10,428 nt of DNA from an uncultured Anaerolineae bacterium (lineage in GTDB: Bacteria > Chloroflexota > Anaerolineae > Anaerolineales > Villigracilaceae). The position numbers and the translations under genes are program-made. The DNA lies in contig CAINXK010000625.1 in the NCBI GenBank assembly GCA_903854805.1, forward strand, positions 1-10,428, read 5' to 3'. The notes below the pieces were generated by a model that did not search any database, was not told where the DNA came from, and saw only the letters and a program-made list of their open reading frames with translations. Positions 1 through 7,924 of the stretch are shown piece by piece. The first letter of the stretch is position 1; every line of letters begins with the position of its first letter.

Positions 1-53
1 GCAAACATCGTTACCAGTGTAAGAGTCAGAAATATAAATTTATACCGTTTCAT
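1..53 (-). CDS. Start of a secreted protein gene downstream of susD (partial, cut by window edge)
   Basis: Reading the minus strand from an ATG at 53-51 gives an open frame beginning MKRYKFIF followed by a run of Leu, Thr, Val and Met. This is a positively charged start and hydrophobic core typical of a signal peptide. Only about 17 codons are present before the window edge, so the product cannot be named. It starts 19 nt after the susD stop on the same strand, so it is probably the third gene of the SusCD operon. In such operons the next gene is often a surface glycan-binding lipoprotein (SusE/F type) or a secreted glycoside hydrolase, but nothing here decides between these. There is no Shine-Dalgarno sequence, as is usual for Bacteroidota. 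Confidence 0.55.
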   Translation of the reverse strand, partial: MKRYKFIFLTLTLVTMF

Positions 54-72
54 AACTATCGATTTTACTTTA

Positions 73-1575
73 TTATTGATTGGATAAACTTGTATTGAGA
101 TCTATTTCCATTTGAGGCAGTGGATAAAAAGCTGCAATAGCCTCCGAAATACCCGAGGCCATGGCTCTTGGATCTGTTTTTGTTACCATAGCTTTTCGTC
201 TCAGATCATATAGTCGCTGGCCTTCAAAAGCCATCTCCCAGCCTCTCTCCACAACAACGGCCGACCTGAATGCCGATTCACTCAACCCAGCGGTGAGGTT
301 AGGCAGACCTGCACGGGTGCGTACATTGTTGATCCACAAATACCCTTCCGAAGTGGGTCCTACAGATTCGGCAAAGGTCAGTGCTACCTCTGCAAACCGA
401 ATCAGGTATGGCCTGGCACTTGACTTCTGACCAACAAACTTCGGATCGACATATTTCCGGGTAAACGGATAACTGAATTTATCACCGACCGAGGCCGCAA
501 TTTCCCCGTTTGCATTATAAATCGTTGTAACCATCAGATCTGTTTTGCGCTTATCTGTAAGGAAGAACGTGTTATAAAAGGAGGCTGTAGTCTGAAATAC
601 TTCCCAGCCATTGGTGGTATAAGTCAGACTATTATCTGCATTTTTAATATAATAGGGCACCCCATCCACCCAGGGGTGAAACATCATCCCTAATTTTGAG
701 TAATTCCCTTCATTTAAGCCTGTGCGATCCTGCGACATAATGAAAATATGCTCTGGTCCATCGGGATAATCGACATTGTAAATATGCTGCAAGTCGTTAT
801 CAAGGCGATAATGAGACTGATCGTACAAGACCTTTCTCGAATAAAAGGCTGCACTGTCATACATTGTTTTTACATCTTTTGTCATTTGTGCGTATTTTGG
901 AACGCCGCTCTCTTTTGAAGAGGCAATGGTAAGATACGATCTGGCAAGCAAGGCCTGTGCAGCTATTTTGTCAGCCCGGCCAACCTTCTGATTAATTTCG
1001 AGAAACGAATCAGCCAGTTTAAGGTCAGAGTTGATGAAATTATAGAGGTCATCCATATTTTTTGCCATATTGGGCGAGGTTTGCGAGATCGTTTTGACCA
1101 TGGTCGATTGGATCGGAACCAATCCATACACCCTGGCCAGATTGAGGTAGCTGTATGCCCTCAGAAAATGGGCCTCACCGAGGAGTTTATTTTTGATGAC
1201 CGGCTCAAAGGTGCTGTTTGCAATATTATCGATCACCGCATTCGTTCTGTTTATAGCGATATAGCAATATTTGAAGTAATAAGTTAAGGTTTCATTGTTC
1301 GCATCAGCGGTCCAATTGTTGAGCTGCTGTGATCCATATCCTTCATCGGCTTTTACATCGCAGATGTCAGAGGCAAGTTCACCAATATAAAAGATCCCTC
1401 TTGAGTATTCTATGAATGTAAGCGCATTATACGCATACATTAATGAGGCTTCAGCATCTGCAGGAGTCTTGTAAAAATTGGCTTCGGAGTAGAAGCCATA
1501 GGGATCTTCCTTGAGGCTGCAGGAGTTCAGCACCAGGCTAAACAGCGCAATAATTGAGAATATCTTCGTTTTCAT
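73..1575 (-). CDS. SusD/RagB family outer-membrane nutrient-binding lipoprotein
   Basis: This 500-residue protein is the surface lid and binding partner of the SusC transporter encoded just upstream. The N-terminus has a lipoprotein signal with lipobox LNSC, giving a lipidated Cys19. The SusD-like N-terminal region follows (about 20-160), with FKYCYIAINRTN near 101-112 and the hallmark GEAHFLRAYSYLNLARVYG near 133-151. The C-terminal SusD/RagB region has a RFAEVALTFAE helix, NNVRTRAGLP, and ERGWEMAFEGQRLYDLRR near 443-460. The protein ends in the usual PLPQMEID segment, although the tail after it is short. Length is normal for the family. The start is 13 nt after the susC stop with no Shine-Dalgarno, so the pair is co-transcribed. 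The ligand cannot be inferred: no glycoside hydrolase is in view. The family call is firm. Confidence 0.96.
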   Translation of the reverse strand: MKTKIFSIIALFSLVLNSCSLKEDPYGFYSEANFYKTPADAEASLMYAYNALTFIEYSRGIFYIGELASDICDVKADEGYGSQQLNNWTADANNETLTYYFKYCYIAINRTNAVIDNIANSTFEPVIKNKLLGEAHFLRAYSYLNLARVYGLVPIQSTMVKTISQTSPNMAKNMDDLYNFINSDLKLADSFLEINQKVGRADKIAAQALLARSYLTIASSKESGVPKYAQMTKDVKTMYDSAAFYSRKVLYDQSHYRLDNDLQHIYNVDYPDGPEHIFIMSQDRTGLNEGNYSKLGMMFHPWVDGVPYYIKNADNSLTYTTNGWEVFQTTASFYNTFFLTDKRKTDLMVTTIYNANGEIAASVGDKFSYPFTRKYVDPKFVGQKSSARPYLIRFAEVALTFAESVGPTSEGYLWINNVRTRAGLPNLTAGLSESAFRSAVVVERGWEMAFEGQRLYDLRRKAMVTKTDPRAMASGISEAIAAFYPLPQMEIDLNTSLSNQ

Positions 1576-1588
1576 ACGTCTTGAATTT

Positions 1589-4500
1589 TTAGAAAGTTAG
1601 TTCGATTCCAAATGTCCATTTCCGGAACCTTGGAATTCCGCCCCAATAGATTCCATCGGTTCCCACTTCGGGATCGTACCCTTTGAAACTTGTGAAGGTG
1701 TATAAGTTTGAAGCGTTAACATAGACTCTCGCACCGGAGAACCACTTAACACCTTTGGGATGATAGGTATAGCCAAGAGCAACATTCTGAATTCTTAAAA
1801 ATGAGCCATCTTTTACGAACCAGTCGGAGAGATAATAAGAGCGATCCTGACGTAAACTCGGGTATTCATTCGTTGGGTTATCCTGAGTCCAGCGCAATGG
1901 CGAAGTGGAAGCGCTTCCCCACTGATTCTGATACAAGACATCATTACCATAAACACCAATTAGAAACACTTCGGCATCAAAATTTTTATATTCGGCATTC
2001 AGTTTCAGGCTGGCCATAAATTTTGGGTTCGGATCACCAATTACCGTCCTGTCCTTGTCGCTGATTACACCATCTCCATTGAGATCCATATATTTGAATT
2101 CCCCAGGTTTAGCTAATAATCCGGTAAGGCCGGCTGCCAATCCTTCGGCATTCGTTTGAATGATCCCATTGACTTTATATCCATAGAAAACGTTAACCGG
2201 CTGACCAATCGCTAAAATATTGGGGCTTTGCCTGAACTGAGACAATGATGATCCCCAGAACTCGTATTTCATTCCCGTAATAGCATCTGAATTTAACCCT
2301 GAGGTTACAGCATTACCCAAGCTTGTCACTTTATTTGTATTCTTCGAGAAGATAAGTGATGCAGAGAGCTTGAAATCCTTCTTACTGATCAAATCTCCGT
2401 CAAGGGTTAATTCAAATCCTTTATTCTGAATTCCCCCGTCATTTACCCACATCCGGTTGTATCCCGATGAAAGCGAAAGCAGCCGCTCCCTTAGTAAGTC
2501 AGAGGTATTTTTAACGTAGTAATCCAGTGTTACCCGCAGGCGGCGATTCATAAACGCCATATCGAGACCCAGATCGGTTTGGGTTGTAGACTCCCATTTC
2601 AGGTTCACATTCGGAATACCCCCCCACATTTTAAAACGACCATCATCGCCTTCATATCCAACAATATAACCGGGACCAATTGCGGTATTCCATTTGCCGT
2701 TATCGTAATATTGCTCTACTCCATAGTGACTTAGTGTCTGATACGGAGAAATACCCTGGTTTCCTGAAACGCCATAGCTAAGACGGAATTTCATTTCATC
2801 AAAAACATCCATTGATTTGATAAACGACTCGTTATGAGCCTTCCAGCTCACTGCACCTGAAGGGAAATAGGCCCATTTGTTACTGGCCCCGAATTTTGAG
2901 GACCCGTCAGAACGCATGGTGCCAGTAAACAGGTATTTATCCATATACGTATAATTGAGACGTCCATAGTATGAAAGCAGTTTTGAACCTGAATATCCGT
3001 TAGTATGAACGTTTTTTTCAGGATCACCTGCCCCCATATTTTCGTTCCCCAGCGCTTCATTTACAAAATTATAGGAGGCCAGGTCTGAGCTGCGGGATTT
3101 AGCCGATTCATACGACTGCCCTACCATGACAGAAAATTTATGCTTCGTACTGAAGGTCTTTTCGTAATTCATGTAGGTTTCCGAAACCAGGTTCTCCCCA
3201 AGCCAATTGCTCAGATAAGCAGCACCATTATTAAAATCACCATCCTGGGTGTAAATTGTCGGATTATAACTATCCGAAACAGAATTACCCAATTTATAAT
3301 TTAATTGCGATTTAATACTTAACCCCTTTATGATCTGATAATCGATCATCCAGGATGAGATATAATCATAACCGGTATTTTTGTTGGTCACATGATCGGT
3401 CAGTGCCAACGGATGGCTGTAATCATTCACTCCGGCGACAAAATAAGTACCATCGGGGTTATAAACCGGCCAGAGCGGATTCCTGTAGTAAGCAAGACCT
3501 CCATTGTTATTCCTGTAACTTTTAGAAAATATATTTGAAGTGCGAATAGTCAGATTATCAAATATCTTGTGATCGACACTCAACTTTATTATCCCTTTTT
3601 CAAAATTATCCCGGATGTAAACCCCTTTGTCATCGAAGTAGTTAACGCTAAGATTAAACGATGTCGTTTTATTGGCGCTGTTAACAGTCAGTGTGGAGTT
3701 GTTCAGAACAGGACTATCCCTGAACACAACTTTGTCCCATGCCGTGAAAGTGGGCCAGGTTCCATTTTGGATCTCATTCACCGAAGGGTAGTAGACTCCA
3801 TTGGAATTGGTTGTTCCATTATATTGTGCAGGCAAGCCTGCATTGGTGCGATCCTCGTTGCTGAGCTGAGCCATTAAAACAGGATCACTCCACATGTTAA
3901 GCTTTGATGAAAACTGGGACAACGTCGTTTGATGCTTAAAACTTATTTTCGTTTCACCCTCTTTCGCCCGTTTGGTGGTGATCATAATTACCCCGTTGGC
4001 ACCCCTTGAGCCATAGATTGCGGCTGATGAGGCATCTTTTAAAACTTCAATAGCTACAATATCATCCGGATTGATTTGCTTTAAATTTCCGGCTTCACCA
4101 AGCGGAAAACCATCAACAACAACCAGCGGCGAATTGGAACCCTGTAAAGAGCTCCCACCGCGAATCCGGACGATTGAACCTGCACCCGGATCTTCTGATG
4201 AGTTGATAACCTGAAGCCCTGCAGCCCGACCCTGTAATAAGCCATCAATTGAATTTGAAGGGGTATTTTGAAGCGATTTTACCCCTACCACACTGACAGA
4301 ACCGGTAAGGTCTGACTTTTTAACCGTTCCGTAGCCAACTACCAATACCTCGTCAATTCCCTGTATACTCTCTTCAAGGACAATGTTGAGTTCTCTCTTC
4401 CCATTCAATCTGGTCTCAAAAGTTTTATACCCAACAAAAGAAAAGATGACTACAGGATCTGCAGTTTTTAATTCCAAACTAAAATCACCAGCATTACCGG

Positions 4501-4681
4501 TTACAGTTCCGTTTACTGTCCCCTTTTCGACAATACTGACTCCGGGTAAAGATTCGCCTTGACGGGAAACAACCGTCCCCTGAATTTTAGTCAGCTGTGC
4601 AAACAATGGCGACATTGCCAGGTTAAAAAAGATTGCAGAAAGGATCAATCTAAATAACCAATTCCATTTTTTCATAAGCAT
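1589..4681 (-). CDS. SusC/RagA family TonB-linked outer-membrane transporter
   Basis: This 1,030-residue TonB-dependent barrel imports the ligand held by SusD across the outer membrane. A signal peptide (residues 1-28, cleavage probably after LFA) leads into a carboxypeptidase-regulatory-like domain (about 33-105: IQGTVVSRQGESLPGVSI, then FSFVGYKT). A TonB-box-like DEVLVVGYG follows at about 110-118, and the plug at about 119-240 contains LQGRAAGLQV, VRIRGGSS, VVVDGFPL and EVLKDASSAAIYGSRGANGVIMITT, the SusC signature. The rest is beta-barrel, ending WTFGIELTF with the usual terminal Phe. A DLNGDGVISDKD calcium-loop-like motif near 866-877, followed by DRTVIGDPNPKF, is common in this family. 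There is no N-terminal STN domain, so signalling to a FecR-type anti-sigma factor is not expected. The ATG at 4675 (MKKW) is an equally plausible start. Substrate is unknown. Confidence 0.97.
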   Translation of the reverse strand: MLMKKWNWLFRLILSAIFFNLAMSPLFAQLTKIQGTVVSRQGESLPGVSIVEKGTVNGTVTGNAGDFSLELKTADPVVIFSFVGYKTFETRLNGKRELNIVLEESIQGIDEVLVVGYGTVKKSDLTGSVSVVGVKSLQNTPSNSIDGLLQGRAAGLQVINSSEDPGAGSIVRIRGGSSLQGSNSPLVVVDGFPLGEAGNLKQINPDDIVAIEVLKDASSAAIYGSRGANGVIMITTKRAKEGETKISFKHQTTLSQFSSKLNMWSDPVLMAQLSNEDRTNAGLPAQYNGTTNSNGVYYPSVNEIQNGTWPTFTAWDKVVFRDSPVLNNSTLTVNSANKTTSFNLSVNYFDDKGVYIRDNFEKGIIKLSVDHKIFDNLTIRTSNIFSKSYRNNNGGLAYYRNPLWPVYNPDGTYFVAGVNDYSHPLALTDHVTNKNTGYDYISSWMIDYQIIKGLSIKSQLNYKLGNSVSDSYNPTIYTQDGDFNNGAAYLSNWLGENLVSETYMNYEKTFSTKHKFSVMVGQSYESAKSRSSDLASYNFVNEALGNENMGAGDPEKNVHTNGYSGSKLLSYYGRLNYTYMDKYLFTGTMRSDGSSKFGASNKWAYFPSGAVSWKAHNESFIKSMDVFDEMKFRLSYGVSGNQGISPYQTLSHYGVEQYYDNGKWNTAIGPGYIVGYEGDDGRFKMWGGIPNVNLKWESTTQTDLGLDMAFMNRRLRVTLDYYVKNTSDLLRERLLSLSSGYNRMWVNDGGIQNKGFELTLDGDLISKKDFKLSASLIFSKNTNKVTSLGNAVTSGLNSDAITGMKYEFWGSSLSQFRQSPNILAIGQPVNVFYGYKVNGIIQTNAEGLAAGLTGLLAKPGEFKYMDLNGDGVISDKDRTVIGDPNPKFMASLKLNAEYKNFDAEVFLIGVYGNDVLYQNQWGSASTSPLRWTQDNPTNEYPSLRQDRSYYLSDWFVKDGSFLRIQNVALGYTYHPKGVKWFSGARVYVNASNLYTFTSFKGYDPEVGTDGIYWGGIPRFRKWTFGIELTF

Positions 4682-5035
4682 CGAATGTAAATTGTTAAAA
4701 TGATGAGGTAAAACTAATTCTATATTTACATCCCAAATTGCCTAATATAGCCATATACAAATAGTATTATGAATATTTTGCTAACGACCCTGTGCGCCGG
4801 CGTGAAAATTGGCCCAAACCCAGCATACTGCAGTTGCCTTTTCTGCACCTATCCACTCGTTATCAAACTCCTATTCATTACCTGCATGCCGGCGGTTTCG
4901 CACAGCGCAACCAGCCCAGCGGCTGATCAATCTGTCATTTATGGTAAGATTATTTAAAAATGTTTGGGTTTACCTGCATTTTCCATAGCTCCATCATCCC
5001 CATCATAGAATACTAGGCTGGCTGCCTGACAAACC
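4682..5035. other. Divergent spacer between susC and nadE; apparent junction of two genome types
   Basis: No convincing gene lies in these 354 bases. The part next to susC (about 4682-4780) is very AT-rich and must hold the susC promoter, but I see no good match to the Bacteroidota -7 consensus (TAnnTTTG). Positions 4781-4925 are suddenly GC-rich and carry an inverted repeat, described separately. The part next to nadE (about 4926-5035) is mixed in composition. A TAAGAT at 4945-4950 and a TAGAAT at 5006-5011 could be -10 elements, but neither has a fair -35 at the right distance. A 62-codon open frame at 4769-4957 overlaps the repeat and has no recognisable content. Confidence 0.6.
4790..4905. 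repeat. Imperfect inverted repeat bounding a GC-rich island
   Basis: CTGTGCG at 4790-4796 is the exact reverse complement of CGCACAG at 4899-4905. CCGGC at 4797-4801 pairs with GCCGG at 4888-4892, with six unpaired bases (4893-4898) on the right arm. About 86 nt lie between the arms. The left arm is preceded by CTAACGACC at 4781-4789. The block differs in composition from the AT-rich sequence on its left. It could be the end of a small non-coding repetitive element, a folded RNA, or chance. I do not recognise it as a known family. Confidence 0.4.
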
Positions 5036-5860
5036 ATGAACATTGACCTTTCCATCAACACCGATCTCGTCAAAGACCTGTTAGCCCGCTTCATCCATTC
5101 AGAGATCACCCGAACCGGCCTTAAACGCGCTGTGTTGGGCATGTCCGGTGGTATCGATTCTGCTCTGGTGGCTTACCTGGCGGTCGCGGCACTGGGGGCG
5201 GAAAACGTGCTGGGGGTTCGCATGCCATATAAGAGTTCATCGCAAGATTCGCTCGATCACGCACAACTGGTCATCGATGATTTAAAAATGCCCACATTGA
5301 CGATCCCGATCACCGAGATGGCTGATGGTTTGATTGATAAATTTCCTGAAATGTCCAACATGCGTAAGGGCAATATCATGGCGCGCTGCCGGATGGTGAC
5401 ACTTTACGATCAATCCGAAGCATTCAAGGGACTTGTCATGGGCACAGGTAACAAGACTGAAATTCTATTAGGGTATTCCACCCTGTATGGAGACTCAGCC
5501 CATGCCATCAATCCAATCGGAGATCTATATAAAAACCAGATCCGGCAGCTCTCACACGCTGTCGGTGTGCCGGCTGCAATCATCGACAAGGCTCCCTCGG
5601 CAGATCTATGGGCCGGACAAACCGATGAGCAAGAATTGGGCTTTACCTATGAGCAGGCTGACCGCCTGTTGTTCCTGCTTGTAGACCAACGCTATAACCC
5701 GGACGAGTGCATTGAAGCTGGTTTCGATCCAAAATTCGTGGAAACAGTGATCAACCGCATCCGCCGAAACCATTTCAAAAGGGTCATGCCGCCAGTCGCC
5801 AAGATCAGTTCAAGAACGGCTGGCTACGATTTTTTATACATACGCGATTGGGGCACTTGA
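5036..5860 (+). CDS. nadE: NH3-dependent NAD+ synthase
   Basis: This enzyme makes NAD+ from nicotinate adenine dinucleotide, ATP and ammonia, releasing AMP and PPi: the last cytoplasmic step of NAD synthesis. At 274 residues it is the stand-alone synthetase domain, close to the length of bacterial ammonia-dependent NadE, and it lacks the N-terminal glutaminase domain of the longer form. The PP-loop SGGIDS is at 37-42. Other family motifs are RKGNIMARCRM (110-120), GTGNKTEILLGYSTLYGD (136-153), the NPIGDLYK segment (159-166), PSADLWAGQTDEQELG (187-202) and a basic HFKR at 246-249 before MPP. The ATG chosen gives the expected N-terminus, although no strong ribosome binding site precedes it. It diverges from susC. 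The MFS gene follows after 95 nt, so a shared transcript is possible but unproven. Confidence 0.96.
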   Translation: MNIDLSINTDLVKDLLARFIHSEITRTGLKRAVLGMSGGIDSALVAYLAVAALGAENVLGVRMPYKSSSQDSLDHAQLVIDDLKMPTLTIPITEMADGLIDKFPEMSNMRKGNIMARCRMVTLYDQSEAFKGLVMGTGNKTEILLGYSTLYGDSAHAINPIGDLYKNQIRQLSHAVGVPAAIIDKAPSADLWAGQTDEQELGFTYEQADRLLFLLVDQRYNPDECIEAGFDPKFVETVINRIRRNHFKRVMPPVAKISSRTAGYDFLYIRDWGT

Positions 5861-5887
5861 TATATTTTTCAATGACTTCTGATTAAA

Positions 5888-5917
5888 TTGAACACTGGCT
5901 GCCCACCTTTTTTTAAT
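5888..5917 (+). promoter_or_regulatory. Possible sigma-70-type promoter for the MFS gene
   Basis: TTGAAC at 5888-5893 and TTTAAT at 5912-5917 are separated by 18 nt, giving a fair -35/-10 pair about 40 nt before the MFS start codon. The matches are four of six and five of six to the consensus hexamers. The surrounding spacer is AT-rich, and no terminator hairpin is visible after nadE, so read-through from nadE is the alternative. Confidence 0.3.
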
Positions 5918-5955
5918 AAAATCCATAAAATACACCGAACTGGATATTGATTTTC

Positions 5956-7206
5956 ATGCTATTTAGAATTCCCCCCGCTCTAAAAAACCGGCGCTTTTTT
6001 ATGCTCTGGGCCGGACTGTTAATTTCGATCGCCGGCTCCCAGATGCAGCTGGCCGCCATCCACTGGCACATCCGCAGCCTGACTGGTACACCAGACCCAC
6101 TCGCCTTGGGTGGGATAGGCCTGGCGCGAATTTTGCCAGTGATCGTCTTCTCGCTTTTTGGCGGCACCTTTGCCGATACCTATAACCGCCGCACGATTAT
6201 ATTCATCACCCAGAGCCTGATGGCCCTGACAGCCGCCGGACTGGCACTGTTGACTTTCACAGGGCAGATTCAGATCTGGCATATATATGCACTGACCGCC
6301 ATCCAGGCCGCCGCAATTGCGTTTGACGGCCCCGCGCGACAGGCAATTGTTCCGAACCTGGTTGATGCCCAGGATCTGCCCAGTGCGTTCAGCCTGAACT
6401 CGATTGCATTTAATTCCGGCGCCGTTATCGGTCCGGCCTTGAGCGGTATGGTCATCGCCACACTTGGGCAGGGTTACACCTATTTCTTTAATGCGGTCTC
6501 GTTCCTGGCAGTCATTTTTGCGCTGCTGGCGATCGGCGATATTCCACAAGATGTTAAAAAAGCCAGTGGCATCAGCCTGCAAGCCATGAGCGACGGGATC
6601 CGGTTTATCTTCACGCGCAAAATCATCTTCTCCACCATGATCATGGATTTTTTCGCGACCTTCTTTGCTTCAGCAAACACCATGATGCCAATCGTAGCCC
6701 GTGACATACTCCAGGTTGGCGAGGTGGGCTACGGGTTTCTGATCTCGGCCCAGGCCATTGGCTCGGTGAGTGCGGGCCTGGTTGTCTCACAGCTTCCAAA
6801 CATTCGTAAACAAGGACCGGTATTTCTATCCGCGGTCGTCTTGTTTGGATTGGCAACCATTGCTTTCGGTCTCTCCAATAGCTTCTTGCTTGCCATGTTC
6901 GCCCTGGTTCTCATCGGCGCCGCAGATGCAGTCAGCACCATTATCCGCAATACAATTCGACAACTGCAAACACCAGATCATATTCGCGGACGGATGACCA
7001 GCATCAACCAGATATTCTTCCAGGGTGGCCCTCAATTAGGCGAAGTGGAATCCGGGTTGGTTGCTGCAGCCTTTGGCGTGCCCTTTGCGATCATTTCTGG
7101 AGGCATTGGAACCATTCTTGCCGCAATCCTGATCATGCTAAAATGGCCGCAACTCCGAACCTATGATGGCCCAGAACCACAACCAGCCGCCGCTCCTGCT
7201 GACTAA
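5956..7206 (+). CDS. MFS efflux transporter, EntS-like (MFS_3 family)
   Basis: This is a predicted 12-helix inner-membrane proton-driven exporter of 416 residues. Family signs include the loop 2-3 motif A, GGTFADTYNRR (69-79), and DGPARQAIVPNLV (124-136), a hallmark of the EntS/MFS_3 group. Near the C-terminal half, RNTIRQLQTPDHIRGRMTSIN is followed by FFQGGPQLGEVESG, also typical of the group. The tail ends in a Pro/Ala-rich cytoplasmic stretch. The start chosen is ATG at 5956; a TTG at 5947 would add three residues, and neither has a clear ribosome binding site. EntS exports enterobactin, but many relatives export drugs or unknown compounds, and no siderophore synthesis gene is nearby, so the substrate is open. 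The gene ends just before a strong terminator. Confidence 0.9.
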   Translation: MLFRIPPALKNRRFFMLWAGLLISIAGSQMQLAAIHWHIRSLTGTPDPLALGGIGLARILPVIVFSLFGGTFADTYNRRTIIFITQSLMALTAAGLALLTFTGQIQIWHIYALTAIQAAAIAFDGPARQAIVPNLVDAQDLPSAFSLNSIAFNSGAVIGPALSGMVIATLGQGYTYFFNAVSFLAVIFALLAIGDIPQDVKKASGISLQAMSDGIRFIFTRKIIFSTMIMDFFATFFASANTMMPIVARDILQVGEVGYGFLISAQAIGSVSAGLVVSQLPNIRKQGPVFLSAVVLFGLATIAFGLSNSFLLAMFALVLIGAADAVSTIIRNTIRQLQTPDHIRGRMTSINQIFFQGGPQLGEVESGLVAAAFGVPFAIISGGIGTILAAILIMLKWPQLRTYDGPEPQPAAAPAD

Positions 7207-7246
7207 GCTTTATCTCCAAAAAATCCAACAAATAATAAATTGTCTT

Positions 7247-7281
7247 GACAGCCCGCCCACAGAAAAAATTGGCGGGCTGTC
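7247..7281 (+). terminator. Rho-independent terminator after the MFS gene
   Basis: GACAGCCCGCC at 7247-7257 and GGCGGGCTGTC at 7271-7281 form a perfect 11-bp GC-rich stem with a 13-nt A-rich loop, starting 41 nt after the MFS stop. Only three T residues follow directly, so the U-tract is weak, but the stem is strong. It separates the nadE/MFS genes from the rrf2-cydAB unit. Confidence 0.78.
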
Positions 7282-7294
7282 TTTGATTCCAACC

Positions 7295-7324
7295 TTGACC
7301 CCATTTTATTTGTACATAAATAAT
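7295..7324 (+). promoter_or_regulatory. Candidate promoter for the rrf2-cydAB unit
   Basis: TTGACC at 7295-7300 (five of six to consensus) and AATAAT at 7319-7324 (five of six) are 18 nt apart, just after the terminator. Transcription would start near 7331, leaving a leader of about 130 nt that contains all three palindromes described next. A second, weaker -10-like TAGAAT sits at 7392-7397, and TACAAT at 7412-7417; neither has a good -35. Confidence 0.4.
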
Positions 7325-7350
7325 ATTTCGTCCCTGAAAACAAATCATTA

Positions 7351-7364
7351 GTGACATTTATCAC
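7351..7364. promoter_or_regulatory. Palindrome GTGA-N6-TCAC, Rex- or CRP/FNR-like operator candidate
   Basis: GTGACATTTATCAC has perfect four-base arms around six bases. The arm sequence and spacing are those shared by the CRP-type core (TGTGA-N6-TCACA) and the Rex-type core (TTGTGAA-N4-TTCACAA), although the outer bases match neither fully. Rex and CRP/FNR-class factors control cyd operons in several bacteria. No gene for either lies in the window. Confidence 0.45.
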
Positions 7365-7402
7365 GATATGAGCATGACAATCCGCAGTAGATAGAATCTC
7401 TA

Positions 7403-7433
7403 TGTAACTATTACAATACAAGTAAACGTTTAC
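7403..7433. promoter_or_regulatory. Two adjacent palindromes upstream of rrf2
   Basis: TGTAACTATTACA at 7403-7415 has five-base arms around a three-base centre. GTAAACGTTTAC at 7422-7433 is a perfect 12-bp palindrome with a central CG. The two share GTAA/TTAC arms and have centres 18.5 nt apart, roughly two helical turns. They end 28 nt before the rrf2 start, a good place for repressor binding. They may be autoregulatory sites for the Rrf2 protein. The second also resembles LacI-family operators. Confidence 0.45.
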
Positions 7434-7461
7434 CGGTCCAGTAATTATTCAGCAGGAAAAT

Positions 7462-7917
7462 ATGCTCAGAATTAACCGCCAGACAGATTATGCCGTTCGC
7501 GTTATTCTCGCCCTGGCCGCTCGCCAGGCAGAAGTTCGAACACCCTCATCCGCCATTCAAGAGGAAATGCTCATTCCACAATCCTTCTTGCCTCGGATAG
7601 TGGCTCAACTTGCACATTTCGGACTGATTTTAACCTTCACAGGCCGCGAAGGCGGTTTACAGCTTGCCCGCCCCGCCAGCGAAATCACCCTCAAAGATGT
7701 AGTTGAGGCTTTTGAAGGACCGCTGTGCATCTCCGACTGCCTACAGGCAAAAGGAAGCGATAATTGCCCCTTTCAAGGTGATTGTCGTGTACAGACAAAA
7801 TGGGATCGTGTTCAAAGAGCCATGCTGCGCGAAATGGCATCGATTAACTTTGCTGACCTATCGGTCGAAACACAATCCAGCCCGTTGGTAAGTATCATCC
7901 CAATCTCAATAGCGTAA
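7462..7917 (+). CDS. Rrf2 family transcriptional regulator, probably Fe-S cluster-binding
   Basis: This 151-residue DNA-binding protein starts MLRINRQTDYAVRVILALAA, the usual Rrf2 N-terminus, followed by a winged helix-turn-helix. The wing is GREGGLQLARP (61-71), then ITLKDVVEAFEGPL (75-88). Four cysteines follow at 89, 93, 102 and 108. The last three (C-x8-C-x5-C) lie where NsrR, IscR and RirA hold their cluster cysteines, with a slightly longer first gap, so binding of an Fe-S cluster and sensing of NO, oxygen or iron is likely but inferred. AGGA at 7454-7457 supports the ATG start. It lies 78 nt before cydA on the same strand and is the obvious candidate regulator of cydAB. Which Rrf2 subgroup it belongs to is not settled by the sequence. 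Confidence 0.92.
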   Translation: MLRINRQTDYAVRVILALAARQAEVRTPSSAIQEEMLIPQSFLPRIVAQLAHFGLILTFTGREGGLQLARPASEITLKDVVEAFEGPLCISDCLQAKGSDNCPFQGDCRVQTKWDRVQRAMLREMASINFADLSVETQSSPLVSIIPISIA

Positions 7918-7924
7918 TCATAGC

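Noticed and set aside
3569..3877. Plus-strand open frame of 102 codons inside susC
   Set aside because: It is antisense to a continuous SusC barrel region and shows no independent coding signs.
4781..4905. Integron attC site
   Set aside because: CTAACGACC at the left edge recalls attC ends, but TGCTAAC breaks the RYYYAAC rule at two positions and no GTTRRRY partner lies at the right edge. There is no integrase or cassette array.
4769..4957. Small plus-strand gene of 62 codons
   Set aside because: It overlaps the inverted repeat, has no ribosome binding site, and its translation is Cys/Pro-rich with no recognisable pattern.
6019..6582. Long minus-strand open frame of 187 codons inside the MFS gene
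   Set aside because: It lies wholly opposite a well-supported membrane protein and its translation has no family motif, so it is a shadow frame.
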